Shown: positions 28,021 to 39,093 of the stretch, one piece after another
Position numbering within the stretch: the stretch's first letter is position 1
Layout: each line of letters opens with the position of its first letter
NCBI GenBank assembly: GCA_013433145.1
Contig: CM024172.1
Coordinates: 12,636,553-12,700,552 of the forward strand
DNA from: Ascaris suum
Lineage: Eukaryota; Nematoda; Chromadorea; Rhabditida; Ascarididae
DNA length: 64,000 bases
Direction: 5' to 3'
Program-made: the position numbers and the translations under genes
Notes under the pieces: generated by a model
Databases searched by the model: none
What the model saw: only the letters and a program-made list of their open reading frames with translations
Told to the model about the DNA's origin: nothing

Positions 28021-31000
28021 CTTACTTTAGTTTGCGTAGGATGGACAGTTTAGTTAAGATGTGTGGTGTTATGATTTATTCTCTAACAAGTAAATAAGCA
28101 CAAAATTTCAATGAATAAGTAGAAATAGAAATTGCTGAGCAAATAAATGTGCAAGACCAAGAGGGTTAATGATACTGTGATAATAGCCGAAAATGATTGA
28201 GCGTCCAAATATTATTATTATCATATTTTTCAATACTGAGATTTTATTGCTGATGTCGTTGACAGCGCATACAGTTGATATGCGGCGAATTTATGCATTA
28301 AAAGTTTTTGCATGATTGTTTTACGAGTAGAAGCTAAATTTAAAGAAAAAAGTCATTTTATTGAGCGCTTTCATTGCGCTATTCAACGCTGCAGTCTTTA
28401 ATGAAACGTTTGTCGTAGCAGTAAGCGGTGAAGCAATAATCGAGGTTGATTTTGATAAAATTTTTTTTTCATTAGATATTTACTTTTCTGGTTGCTTTCA
28501 TTTATTGAGAAATTTTTATGATCATTATAGAAGTATAACGAGCCTCGTTCCTCTTTGTACAAGGTCCACTAAATAAAAACTTTAACACCAAAAATAGCTC
28601 ATTAATTGCTTTACTGATAAGCGATAGGAAACGCAATGAATTGATGTGTTTCGATACAATGATCGATGCGAAAATATTCGTAAATATTTATCTCACTAAA
28701 TAGTTCTCTTAGTTGTTTTGTTTTTAAATAGATAGAACATATTCGTGCAATGCAACGATTTTTATAATAGATGCAACGAAGGCATATCTTATATCCATAA
28801 TAGATTTCCATAATAGATTTTCTACTTCGGATAGTTTCATCTAGCAAATGGTGATGAAAAGTTGAAAAAGTCCCATAAGAGCGATTATAAAATTAATGCC
28901 GCAATGAAATAAATAGAAGAAAAGTTTGCAATATGCATAGATGAATGTAAGTGAGGATCATGTCTGGGACATTTCGGCGAACTTTTTTTTTTCTTAAATA
29001 CTGATTGATGACCGTCTGTGTGCTTCACTGTGATCTTAGAGCAGCTGTACAGCCGCAAAGCTCAATTTGCCAAAATATTGATGTATTTCACCGCACGCAA
29101 CTTCGCAGAAATTTTATTTCCACCTCATTAAGTGGTTGAATTTGAAATTGAAGTTAACGTACTGTCGATTAAGCGTATATTCAAAAAGGCGTTGAATTGC
29201 GAATCGTTAGGTGACAAATTTGACCACTGTTTCAAATTTATTTCGAATGCTATCTTTTGATTGAAATATTGGCTACATTTTTTTCGTAGACGTTTGCTAA
29301 ACGGAACTTATAATTTCCTGACACTAAGAAGCAGCAGACTACAGTTTGGTAATCTGTAACTCGAATATTTTGCTCCTTTATGAAAGAACTAGAAAGTTGC
29401 CGATTGCTACCTGCATTTTTGGTTCTTTACCTATGCGTTTATATGAATGATATTTAAATAATAATTTGTTAGAGTGTATGCAAATTGTATCATTTTGAAA
29501 ATGGAATAATGTATAAATGCTCCAATATGCATTGCTTTGTTGAGATAATTGAGAAATGCATAGCACGTAAGCCATAAAAATGTAAATCGATGCTTTATAT
29601 GTAAAAGTGAAATTATAAAGCAGTAATAACGGAGTCAAGTAATCTCAACACATTTCAAATGTATTTTGATTGAATTTGCCATGCTTTTAATACCACAATT
29701 ACATGTGAAGATGGAAATCGATTTCAAGTTCAAATACATGAGGTATGTGCTAAGTGAGTTCCCGATTATCTCAAGATCAGCAGTGAATTGAACTATTGTA
29801 CGAACAGTAGTGCTGCAATTTATGAGATATCATATCGAATGTATATGGATAGGATTGTGATCTATGATGACGTTGATTAGCAATATATGTTTGATAAACG
29901 AACGATCAACGACGGGGGATGTTTTTAGTCGAACGAATGTGAAATGTTCGTGTACGTACGCTCTACCTTTGTGATGTTGTTGCGTGCAATGTGTAAGACG
30001 ATCGATGATTTGCCGTGCTTCTCGACATGCAGTGATGCTTAGTTATTCCACAACAATCCCATTGCATTCTCGACATTTAAAACAAGTTCATCCCTCCACC
30101 GATAAATCCATGCTAGATACAAAATCGTTCATACAGCTTCCTGTCGCTTTTCGAGACAAACAGGTCGAGGCAAAGATCTATGATTTAAGAAGGATTTCCT
30201 TCTATATTTCCTTTATCAATTCCTAGTTTCTAGTAATATTTTTTTCCTCTACCTCAATTCTATACATTTTCCAATTGTCTTTCTCTTAATTCTGTAATCT
30301 CTATGGAAGCATTTTGAAAAAATCTCTTCAAAAATTTTCGCGATATTCTTGCCTTCACTTCCTCATTCATTCACCAAAGAGTATCACCATAATGCGTCAA
30401 ACCCAACGACTTTCTGTTTTTCAGTAATTTATTCGACCACTTCATCGTCTTTACTCAATGACTACTTGTGATGAATGAAGTATCTGATTGCTTGCATTCA
30501 TACGATATTTCTTGCAGCAGTCTGAACAATTAACCTTCCAAATCGTTTTGTCTTTATTTTTCAGTTGCTTACCACAAAAATTCTCCTCTTATGACATCGA
30601 GGTGAAAAAAATTCTCAATGGGAATGTGTAGTCAAGTGGGAACTTATCTATTCTATTTTTTTAATTCGTTATCATGAGCTTCGATACCAAGCCTAATACA
30701 GGTAACCTGTTATTGAAACCATTATATCTTCAACAGCAGTGACTAGACCCATCTAGAAATTTAACTTTGCAGTTGGAACTCAAACCGCATCATAAAATCC
30801 TGTAGTCGGTTCGCATCCTGCCAACAGTGGGAGTGTAATTTTGAGAAAAGCTATGCCACTGTAGAAAGGAAGGCGCCGAAAGCTCTCACATTACCAAACT
30901 CATTGACGAGCGGAAATGTTGTTGACCGGATAAGCTCAAGTTGTTTTCTACTCCAGCTCATTCTAGGCACAGAACACTTTCCCGTACGATAAAGAGGGAA

Positions 31001-34000
31001 TATACTTCTGCGCTAGAATATTTGTTTTGATCCACTTTAAGCGCTATCCCTTGTTGTACGCTACATAAAATCGATTCATTCCTAGGATGTGCTGATTAGT
31101 GTGATCAGCAAAAATGTCTCAGATGATGTACCTTAAATCACAACAGGTTCAAATATCGTGAAAAAAGTGTCCAGCAGGGTAGAAATTTTAGAGTAAAGAA
31201 TTAGGCGCACAATAGCTCAATTGCTGAAAAACTTTTAGAATCAACGTTTCTCAAATATGAAAATTGTGGAAATTAGGATTAAAAGACTGAATATTTTCTG
31301 CTGAGTCGACGATATCAATGCATTATTTGTGCTTTTATAGATGGAAATCATCGCTTATGAACAATTTTGCAATTTATTTAAACATATGGAAAGATCTGAT
31401 TGATTGTAGCGTCATAAAATGAAGCAAATCCCACTTGCTATCGCAATTTTTCTCTCAAATATCGCCCACTGAAAAAGAAAAGTGAACAATAGGAATGGAA
31501 AGTAGAAAAAAAAGGACAACCAGGTTTTGCCGAGAAAAATGTGAGAGAAAAAAATGTTTCGCTATAGTAGCGAATGAGTCACACTTTCAGTGCATTTGAT
31601 CGTAATCGTTGGTTGAGATCGGTGTGCAGTCAATGATATTACGAAAGTTTAGCGACAATCACCGAACCTCTAATGGGGTCATACCTGTTCAAAGTAGTCG
31701 TATCCACCCATAGAGAGATATAATTATGCGATCTCTTCAACTATACTCTCCGTAAATTCATATTTAATATTACAGGTAATTAGAGGGTTTCATTGTTATG
31801 AATAGATATTTATATAATGATCAATGTTCAATTGATGCTTTTATTTAGACAACGTCATTTGTTTATGATTGATAAACGAAAAAGAATCACACATTGCAAA
31901 GGCTGAAATGTTTTTTTTTCTTATTTTCTTTTTTTTTTTTTTTGCAATGGCAATTGCTGAAATCGATTGTTGCATTTGAAAGAGATCGTCGTCGTACGAT
32001 TAGAATATCGCAGCGATTGGCGACGCAACATCTCTCTTATATTTATGCACACGTAGAAAACAATGGAAAAGTGAGAAAAAAATATCAAATAAAAAATGCG
32101 GATTAAAATTTAAACTCATTATGATATATCATCTTAATTACTTACTAAGATATTTAAAAAAACTTAGCATTAGCTTTGAGAAATGCAATGAAAAAATCGC
32201 AAAAAAAAAATCCCATCGAATGGCAATGTTTACGATCATTTCCATAGGTTATTTTGATGGGATTTAATTTTTGAAGCAACGCAATAGAATGCAATGAGAT
32301 TTCGAAGCAATGCAATGCAATAGAATGCATCTGCAATTGCTGTAGATTATTGCCGTCAATGCATTCCTATATTCGAAGCTGACCTTCAAAAATATCGTTC
32401 ATTATTTGGCAATTGTAAAATTATTGCGGGAAACATCTCATAATTCGCCACAAAACTGCCATTGGAGAAACTAAAGGAGATAGTTTTTCACAACTTTCTC
32501 ATTTTTCTATTCAACTTTTAATTTTCTATTCTTAAGCTATATTGCTGTTAAGTAGTGCATAAATTTTCCTTTAAATGAGATGTGTACCCATTAAATTTCA
32601 CTTCAATGTTCTTTTCGGGGGAATTTCTTCAGCCGCAATTGGATAGAATTGAGGTATTGCTAAACAACTACTTGATGTTATTTAATTTAATTCAAAAATC
32701 ATTTCAATTTGATCCTTTCATCCGATAAATATATCTTTGGCCTCAAAAAGATATCTGCAAGATACATTAAGAAAATTAACATAGCACTCTTTTGCATATA
32801 GATCTCTTGTTTATTTCAAAAATTCATTTGCAATGTATTTTCGTGTTATGTTGCATTTGTTGAATTCTAGCAATTTTTTTTAAAATGCGTATATTTTATT
32901 TTCTTCAAATCCTTGTTGCTTATATATCAACTAATTTTGGTTTACCATTTATTCATCAAAAATGTTTCTATACATTTTGAAATCGTCACTGAAAAAAATA
33001 GAATTTCGATGTAATTTTATCATTTGTAAAGATTTCATGCAACATTTAACACAATTGGGAAGCCTATGTCGATACAATCGTGATCGTCATTTTTAATGCA
33101 TCCTCGCTAAAAACATTTAAATTTTCGTTTCATAAAGCAGGAAAAAAAAGGTGTGCATCGCAAATCCTTATCAGGTGCTTTTTTCAGGAGCGAAAAATGA
33201 TTACCTTCTAGAACTGATTGAGGCATTCAGTGCGTGTACGCTTATATATATGACTGCTTCATGCATCGTTTTTTTTTTTTTAAAGAAATTAGTAAAGCTT
33301 TATTTAACTTATGTATCACTCAAAAAACGAATGCATTATTTTGCTCGATAAGTGATGGATGTTAGTTTTGTAGACATAATGGTGCCAAAATGGTCAACAA
33401 AGATTTATTTATGAGATACGCGAAATAAAGCAGAAAAAAAAAAAGATTTGCCAACGAATGCTATACATTTATATCAGAATAAAAATATCGACTAAAACGT
33501 ATTCATTTCGCATTTATGTTTATTAGAAAGCAAAATTTTATAGTCGTAATTTCTTGCCAAATCCATCAATTTATTATAGACAAGAAGAAATTTATATCTT
33601 TTAAAATATTGCACTAATTACGGAATTACATATTTAAGTGTATAGATGCATCATAGCTAGGATATGTCGATGATAAAAATTAAATTCATAAAGGAATTTG
33701 AAATTTTCATAGGCCCGTTATAATCACCTTACACTATATATCACTAAGTCCTTAGTCGTGATTTCTTCTGAAGACCATGTACGTATTCAACGTCTTCCAT
33801 AGAATCTTTCGAACATTCACTGAAATGTTGTATTTTTTTGGAGTGGAACGGCCTTTCGTTTGGTTCTTGCTCCTTCGCTGAATAAAGTAAGTTAGAAAAC
33901 TTTATTAAGTTAGTCTCAAACTTTGACTTATTCAAAACTGTTCGATTCATTTTGAAGCGAGAATGAAAAAATTGCAGCCGTTTTTATGCTCTTTTGCAAA

Positions 34001-34054
34001 TTAGCACTCAAAAGGCAAAATAATGAGGATATCGCCAAAAATGAGGGTATTGTT
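28020..34054. other. Six-kilobase stretch without a supported gene
   Basis: Open frames here are 60-86 codons and lack boundaries. A good acceptor (TCTTTATTTTTCAG, AG at 30563-30564) is followed by 37 bases open in one frame and GAG|GTGAAA, a possible tiny exon that I do not call. A decayed repeat of GCAATGCAATAGAATGC-like units lies at 32275-32330. A tandem CCATAATAGATTT pair lies near 28795-28820. Confidence 0.45.
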
Positions 34055-34207
34055 GGTCACCTTCAAATGACCATCTTCTGACCGGAACATCGTTCCGGTT
34101 TATCTAAGCCAACATTCTAAATGACCCACAAAAGTCAAAAGAAGTTGTGGTCATTTTTAGGTGGTCAAAGATGGGTGTAACAGAAAATATTTGATCTGGT
34201 TTGGTCA
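34055..34207. promoter_or_regulatory. Cluster of seven nuclear-receptor-type half-sites
   Basis: GGTCA or its complement TGACC occurs at 34055, 34068, 34079, 34122, 34149, 34163 and 34203. From base composition about 0.15 occurrences would be expected in 153 bp, so the cluster is far denser than chance. The first two face each other with 8 bases between them. The second and third are direct repeats 6 apart. GGTCA is the core half-site of nuclear hormone receptors. That this is an enhancer is inference. A perfect hairpin, ACCGGAAC-ATC-GTTCCGGT, lies inside at 34081-34099. Confidence 0.4.
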
Positions 34208-34222
34208 ATATCACATATACCT

Positions 34223-34260
34223 CATGTGATCAGCTACAGTGATCAAAAACTAATCACATG
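34223..34260. repeat. 8-bp inverted repeat beside the half-site cluster
   Basis: CATGTGAT (34223-34230) and ATCACATG (34253-34260) are exact complements around a 22-base loop, which itself carries a second TGATCA copy. Either a hairpin or paired binding sites is possible. Confidence 0.6.
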
Positions 34261-35223
34261 TAGAAGATGGGTTTGGACGGTGGGATTAGCTGAAATATGA
34301 CTGCTTTATTTTGTCTCCTTATTAATGCCTATAATGGAAACAAAAGCACCACATATCGTATCAGCTCTTCCGCTATTACTCTTTACTCATTCTTTACTAA
34401 CTTTTTCTTATGAGAGAATCATTCTATGCAGTTAAAGATGTCTATTGTAGTAGACGTTGTATATAAAATGATAGTTGGCATATCTTAAATGTAAAATAGC
34501 TAAACTTTTACTTATTACGGGAAAACTTTTGATACACATATAGTATAAAACAATGAAAAAAAAATCCAAATTTGAAACACGTTAATATGTAACGATGTGA
34601 CGAGTGCCTTTCAATAAGTATAATACACATAGTAAACACATCAACATAGTGCTTAATTGATTTATTGTTGAGTCTGCTGCGAACATCTGCCTATAAAGTG
34701 ATTCGAATCTCTTTGCTACAATAGGATTAAAAGTCGATTATAATCTTGCAACCCGATTGTCAAATTACTTGCAGAGTTTTTTTTTTTTTGATTCTTTTGT
34801 TTATTGCACTTTTCTGACACTCTTTTGAACTAACGAAATCGCCTTCTTGTTTGTTTTTTTTTTTAATATAAATCATAGTCGTCGATTTCGAGTTCACTTG
34901 AACTTTAAATCTTCAATACTTTCTCCCCACAGTTGCTGGTTCTTTTTCGGCTGTATTACTGAGAGTGGCCTTTCAACGCCTTTTTTTTCGTGTGCAAAGA
35001 TTATGTCTAAAGTGATGTAAGTTGGAGTGATTTGCGCGACCTGATTGCTTTGATCAGTTATCTTATGCGGAAGTCAACTATTGAGCATCGATTGCTTTAA
35101 GACTTCCTAAGGAATTTAGCTTGAGCGTTTTTGAATGTATGCTTGTTTCGGAGAATTCTAGCGACAATTTCTTAATCTTTAGATGACAATTGAACCCTTC
35201 GAAAGTGTCATCAGATAAGCAAC
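34261..35223. other. AT-rich stretch with T runs, no gene seen
   Basis: T runs occur near 34778-34788, 34855-34864 and 34981-34988. No exon or RNA gene is supported. Confidence 0.5.
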
Positions 35224-35544
35224 CTGTATGTTATGCAAGTCGAGTGAAGCAATTCGAAATTTTTCGAGTTGTGAACGAAAACTCAACCGAAATTTGCGGT
35301 CTATAATAGTTGGACTGCACAAAGGCCCAAATATGCATACTGGACTCTTGCATGTCCTACCACGTAATGGCTTAGGCTTAGCTGTGGCACATTTGTGTAT
35401 CTTCACATCGTCGATGTGTAACTGCAAAGGCAGCACAACATTTCGACTATCCCTGCTTGTATTCATCCGCGAGTCGCCGCGTAGTGTGGAACGCATGAAG
35501 CGCTCCGCTGTCTCTAGTTGTGGATTGCTCGGCAGCTTGAGTTT
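35224..35544 (-). CDS. Possible internal exon of an unrecognised basic protein
   Basis: On the minus strand CTAATCTCAG (AG at 35546-35545) precedes 321 bases that are exactly 107 open codons and end at CATACAG|GTTGCT. Both boundaries are phase 0. If the donor is not used, the frame reads on 14 codons to a stop at 35179. The product is basic, with an R/S-rich part (RGDSRMNTSRDSR) and a cysteine-containing segment (CKSPVCIFGPLC). No known domain is recognised. Composition is richer in G+C than neighbouring DNA, as expected for coding. A second frame of the same exon, entered in phase 1, is open for 32 codons to a TAG, so the true frame is uncertain. The opposite strand also has a 106-codon open frame, which weakens the call. 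Confidence 0.35.
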
Positions 35545-37507
35545 CTGAGATTAGTATCACTCGAGGCCGCTTAACTTTGAAATAAAAAAAATATTGTTTG
35601 CAAAAAGTTGCTTATTTTTTCACTGTTTCTGAGGTACCTTTAAATCTTACTTCAGTTCTCGATCTTTATTTAAATTTTCTAATCCGTATAATCTTGATTA
35701 ATGCCTTTTGAGTGTTTAAAAAAAGCTTCTATTTCAGTTTATTTCGCTTCTTTTTTCCTGAATGTTTTCAGTAAGCTCTTTTAAGTCTTTGAGAGAGGAA
35801 ATAATTCCATCTTAATGAAATCACCCCTTTCACAATCATTTATCTTTTCCGCTCTATTCTCACATCAAAATCCCAAAAAATCACACCACTGTTCCCAGAA
35901 GAAGTTTGCAACGCCATATATTTTTGTTTCGTTTTCCGGAACGTTTTGGAAAAAACTCCGCATATAAGATCCCCGCTCATTGAAGCTCTCTTACAATTTT
36001 GGGAAAATTATTACCTGCAGGCAACTTTAAAAATTATGTACTATGCATGACTTTTCAACTCGAAAAATAGCCGGTTGCTGAGGCACTATTAGGTAAAATA
36101 GCTGTAGCTATTATTTCTCGAATTACTCTTCTGCTATTTTACTTTTGTTTGAAGACTGACAAATATGGCTAAAAATCGTTGTCTGTGTATCTTATAGGGT
36201 AAATTTATGGGTTAATCAAATAAATCTTCAAACAAAGATTTTGAGTTCCTTAAAGATTTCAAAGTTGATTTAACTTTCCCTTGAAAATTACGAGAATAAT
36301 TGGATTCGATTTTCTATAGATGAAGTGAATATTGAGAACATATAACGGTTAGTGTTGGGACTTTTCGTTTCGCTGAATTAAGCGGATGCCGCCAATTCGA
36401 TTGTTGTAAAATTTCACGATTATTGCGATATATATCAAGATCAATGCGATTCAAAAAATTGCAACACTATTACGGTATACTCATCGAAGACATTAATTTT
36501 GTGCTTCACATTGATGTTTAGCATTTGTCGATGAGATTCATTGTTGTGGTTATTGCAAACGAAAAAAAAAAGAAGAAGAAAAGTCTGCACAGTTTAGATG
36601 GTTTTGGGTTTGTGTGGAAAATTTTCAAAAGAAACTTGCTGAAAAAAAAAATTTTTTTTTTGTTAATGTTTATAAAAACATTCAATGCTAAATTTTGACA
36701 AACTTCGTTGAATGATGAAAACATATCATCAGATGATGAATTTGATGCATGTGATCTTTATTCCCTATTTTCTAACCGATCATTTTTTTAAACGCAATTT
36801 ACGCTGAACGTATTAGTGAAAAGTGTGCAAATTCACATCAAACGCAAAATAGGTTTATGTCGATTTGATTTTCGTTGAGTTGTAACAATTTATGGATGAG
36901 AATCGTGCAGTATTCAGCAGTATAACGATGTCGTATGTTGGAATGATGTTCTTCTATTTGTTGGTTTAGTCGAATTTTTAGTTACTTTTCAAACGAACTA
37001 TCGGAAGGTGTGAAAATTCTCCAACCCAAGAAATTAATTAAATATTCATTTAAAAATGAAGATAGCGGAAATTTATTAGCTTAAAAAGTAATTTTTTGTA
37101 ACATAATAAAAAAACATCCGCCATAACGAAATATTTCCACTAATTTCATCAAAAATATCTAATTCTATTGTCATTTCAATTCGAAATTCTGTAGTATAAT
37201 TCCATCGAAACGTGCTCATTAGTGAAAAAGAGAAATTAATAAGAAATGTCCAGCTATATAATATTTACATGCCGCTTAGGTGCAACTTCGCTTCATGATA
37301 TGCAATACAATGCTCATTGATTTGTAAGACATGAATTTAAAAAAAAAAACTGAATTTTTATTAAAATTGTTCTTCTTCCAATATCTATTCTTTAATTATT
37401 TTTTCTAGTCATTAATATTCATCTCTCTATAATTCTCATATGTTCTTGAAACAAAAAAAAAAAACAAATTTCGAAATTACACTTGGAAACTTCCAATCCT
37501 ACTCAGA
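35545..37507. other. Non-coding AT-rich stretch
   Basis: It contains an A10T10 palindrome at 36642-36661 and poly-A interruptions. No exon is supported. Confidence 0.5.
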
Positions 37508-37569
37508 TTCTTAGGAAAAAGTGGCATCGAATTTTTTGCTCAAAGGAAATGATTGAAATTCTTATTGCA
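37508..37569 (+). repeat. Dispersed direct repeat, copy 1
   Basis: This 62-base segment (TTCTTAGG to TATTGCA) recurs at 37760-37822 with about 90% identity. Shared features are CTTAGGAAAAA, GCATCGAATTTTTTGCTC and AAGGAAATRATTGAAATTC. The copies are in the same orientation with about 190 bases between them. Confidence 0.8.
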
Positions 37570-37759
37570 TTTCCATACAAATCCATCTGATTACGTTGGC
37601 AACGCGGAATAATGCAGAGTGATTTCATTATCAATCATATGAACTCGTTGAATAAGGATAAATGATAGCTTTGAAAGGCTGTAATTAAACTTCAACAATC
37701 ATCTCACATTAGTCGTACCACAGTTGTGTGATGTTTTGCAAATATTGCAATATGCTTCG

Positions 37760-37822
37760 TTCTTAGGAAAAAAATTGCATCGAATTTTTTGCTCGAAGGA
37801 AATAATTGAAATTCCTATTGCA
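37760..37822 (+). repeat. Dispersed direct repeat, copy 2
   Basis: Second copy of the segment at 37508-37569, with a few substitutions and a small length change in the A run. Flanks are not alike, so it is a local duplication or two members of a short repeat family. Confidence 0.8.
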
Positions 37823-38070
37823 AGTGTATAGCAATGCTTCATAATGTTTTTTTAAACGTATTCGATAATATTTCAACATTTTTTTTTCTCTGTTTGAAAC
37901 TTGCACTATCATGATGGAACTTCTGATATTTTGTAGTGAACTTGAAACACACGTTGCATTATTTAACTGCTCCTATTATGTTTAGCCAAGAGGGTTTCGA
38001 AAGATTTGGATGCCTATAAGCTCTCTAAGCACTGCGGAGAAGCGCTGCTGTTTTTTTTTTTTTTTTGCAG

Positions 38071-38127
38071 AATCCATCATTTGCTTACTGTTTATTAACG
38101 GGCAATAGAAGCAGCAAAAATACTTCC
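38071..38127 (+). CDS. Possible 57-base exon
   Basis: A T16 tract with GCAG (AG at 38069-38070) is followed by 57 bases, open in only one of three frames, that end at ACTTCC|GTATGT, a good donor. The exon would be 19 codons, phase 0 on both sides, reading NPSFAYCLLTGNRSSKNTS. The acceptor and donor together are better than most in this window, but the exon is too short to judge and no partner exon is known. Confidence 0.25.
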
Positions 38128-38986
38128 GTATGTCGATAGATGCTGCTAACTGAAGTTATGCGAAATGAGATATGAGGAGTAGCCACTGTTGCGATCAACC
38201 TTAAGCAATTAGAAGAAATATTCCTCCACTATTATTGCAGAAATTCTCCTGAAATTTCAAATAATCGTCCGGTTTTATTAGGAGAATATATGTGAAATAT
38301 ATGTGAAATACTGGGACATAACCAGGTTAGCTGAGCGTTGGACACTTTTAACCGATCTTTGATGCAGCTAGGAAAATTTTAATCCACTTCGATGAGAGAA
38401 TTACTTGAGAGGAGAACAGAAGTTTCCTTGAGAGGAGATGTTACTTTCCCAGAAAGGTAACGCTGATGCCTAACGCATTGTTGCATCAAGTGGTAGAAGC
38501 AAACACCTGTGCTCAAAAATATATTCGATGAAATTATTCCTGTCTCATGAGCTCGAAGTGGTTTCACTTAGTGCTTGACATTGCTATGATCGGAAAGACC
38601 TATTGAAGTTTATTTCGACTCCATTTGTTAATTTTCGAGTGAATTGCACACCAAAAATTTGCATTACTTTTTAATGATGAAGAAAAAAGGAAACACTTTT
38701 TTGTGAGAAAAGCAATTTTGCTCACCATTTTTTTTCTTCTGAGCGAACAGATATTTAATTCTGAAAAGTTATTTTAAAAAAAAACAACCGAAAAACAACA
38801 AGAAACGCGACTCATCGTTTGCAACAATCCGATTGATAAAAACTTATCTGTTGCTTGAAGATTACCTTCAACAACGTTTGCGGTTAACAAAATATTTCCG
38901 CCTCATCTTTTTTCGTTTCAACAGGACGAAAAAAAAAAAGATTGCAACAAATTCAATCGCGTAGTGCTTCCGACGCGTTTCCACAC
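38128..38986. other. Uncertain stretch between exon candidates
   Basis: A 62-codon minus-strand frame (38379-38567) starts at GTG and has poor acceptor context. A short tandem of ATATATGTGAAAT-like units lies near 38286-38310. Nothing is called. Confidence 0.4.
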
Positions 38987-39093
38987 CTGTTTTATCGTCA
39001 GGGTGCTGGCGAGTGTACGACACGTATCGGTCGCTAATAAATTTCATCATAAATTTTTCCACTATGCTTTTTATTTGCTTTTGCTGATATTTT
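38987..39093 (-). CDS. Possible internal exon, minus strand
   Basis: On the minus strand CTTTTTTAG ends at 39094, giving a fair pyrimidine-rich acceptor. It is followed by 107 bases open in one frame that end at AAACAG|GTGTGG. The exon enters needing one base and leaves with one base. The 35 complete codons begin KYQQKQIKSIVEKF and end DRYVSYTRQHPDDKT, a charged, probably helical segment. Its exit phase fits the phase-1 frame of the exon candidate at 35544, but not the longer phase-0 frame. Family unknown. Confidence 0.25.

Noticed and set aside
30565..30601. Tiny exon behind TTTTTCAG
   Set aside because: Only 37 bases and one open frame. The donor GAG|GTGAAA is common and no partner is known.
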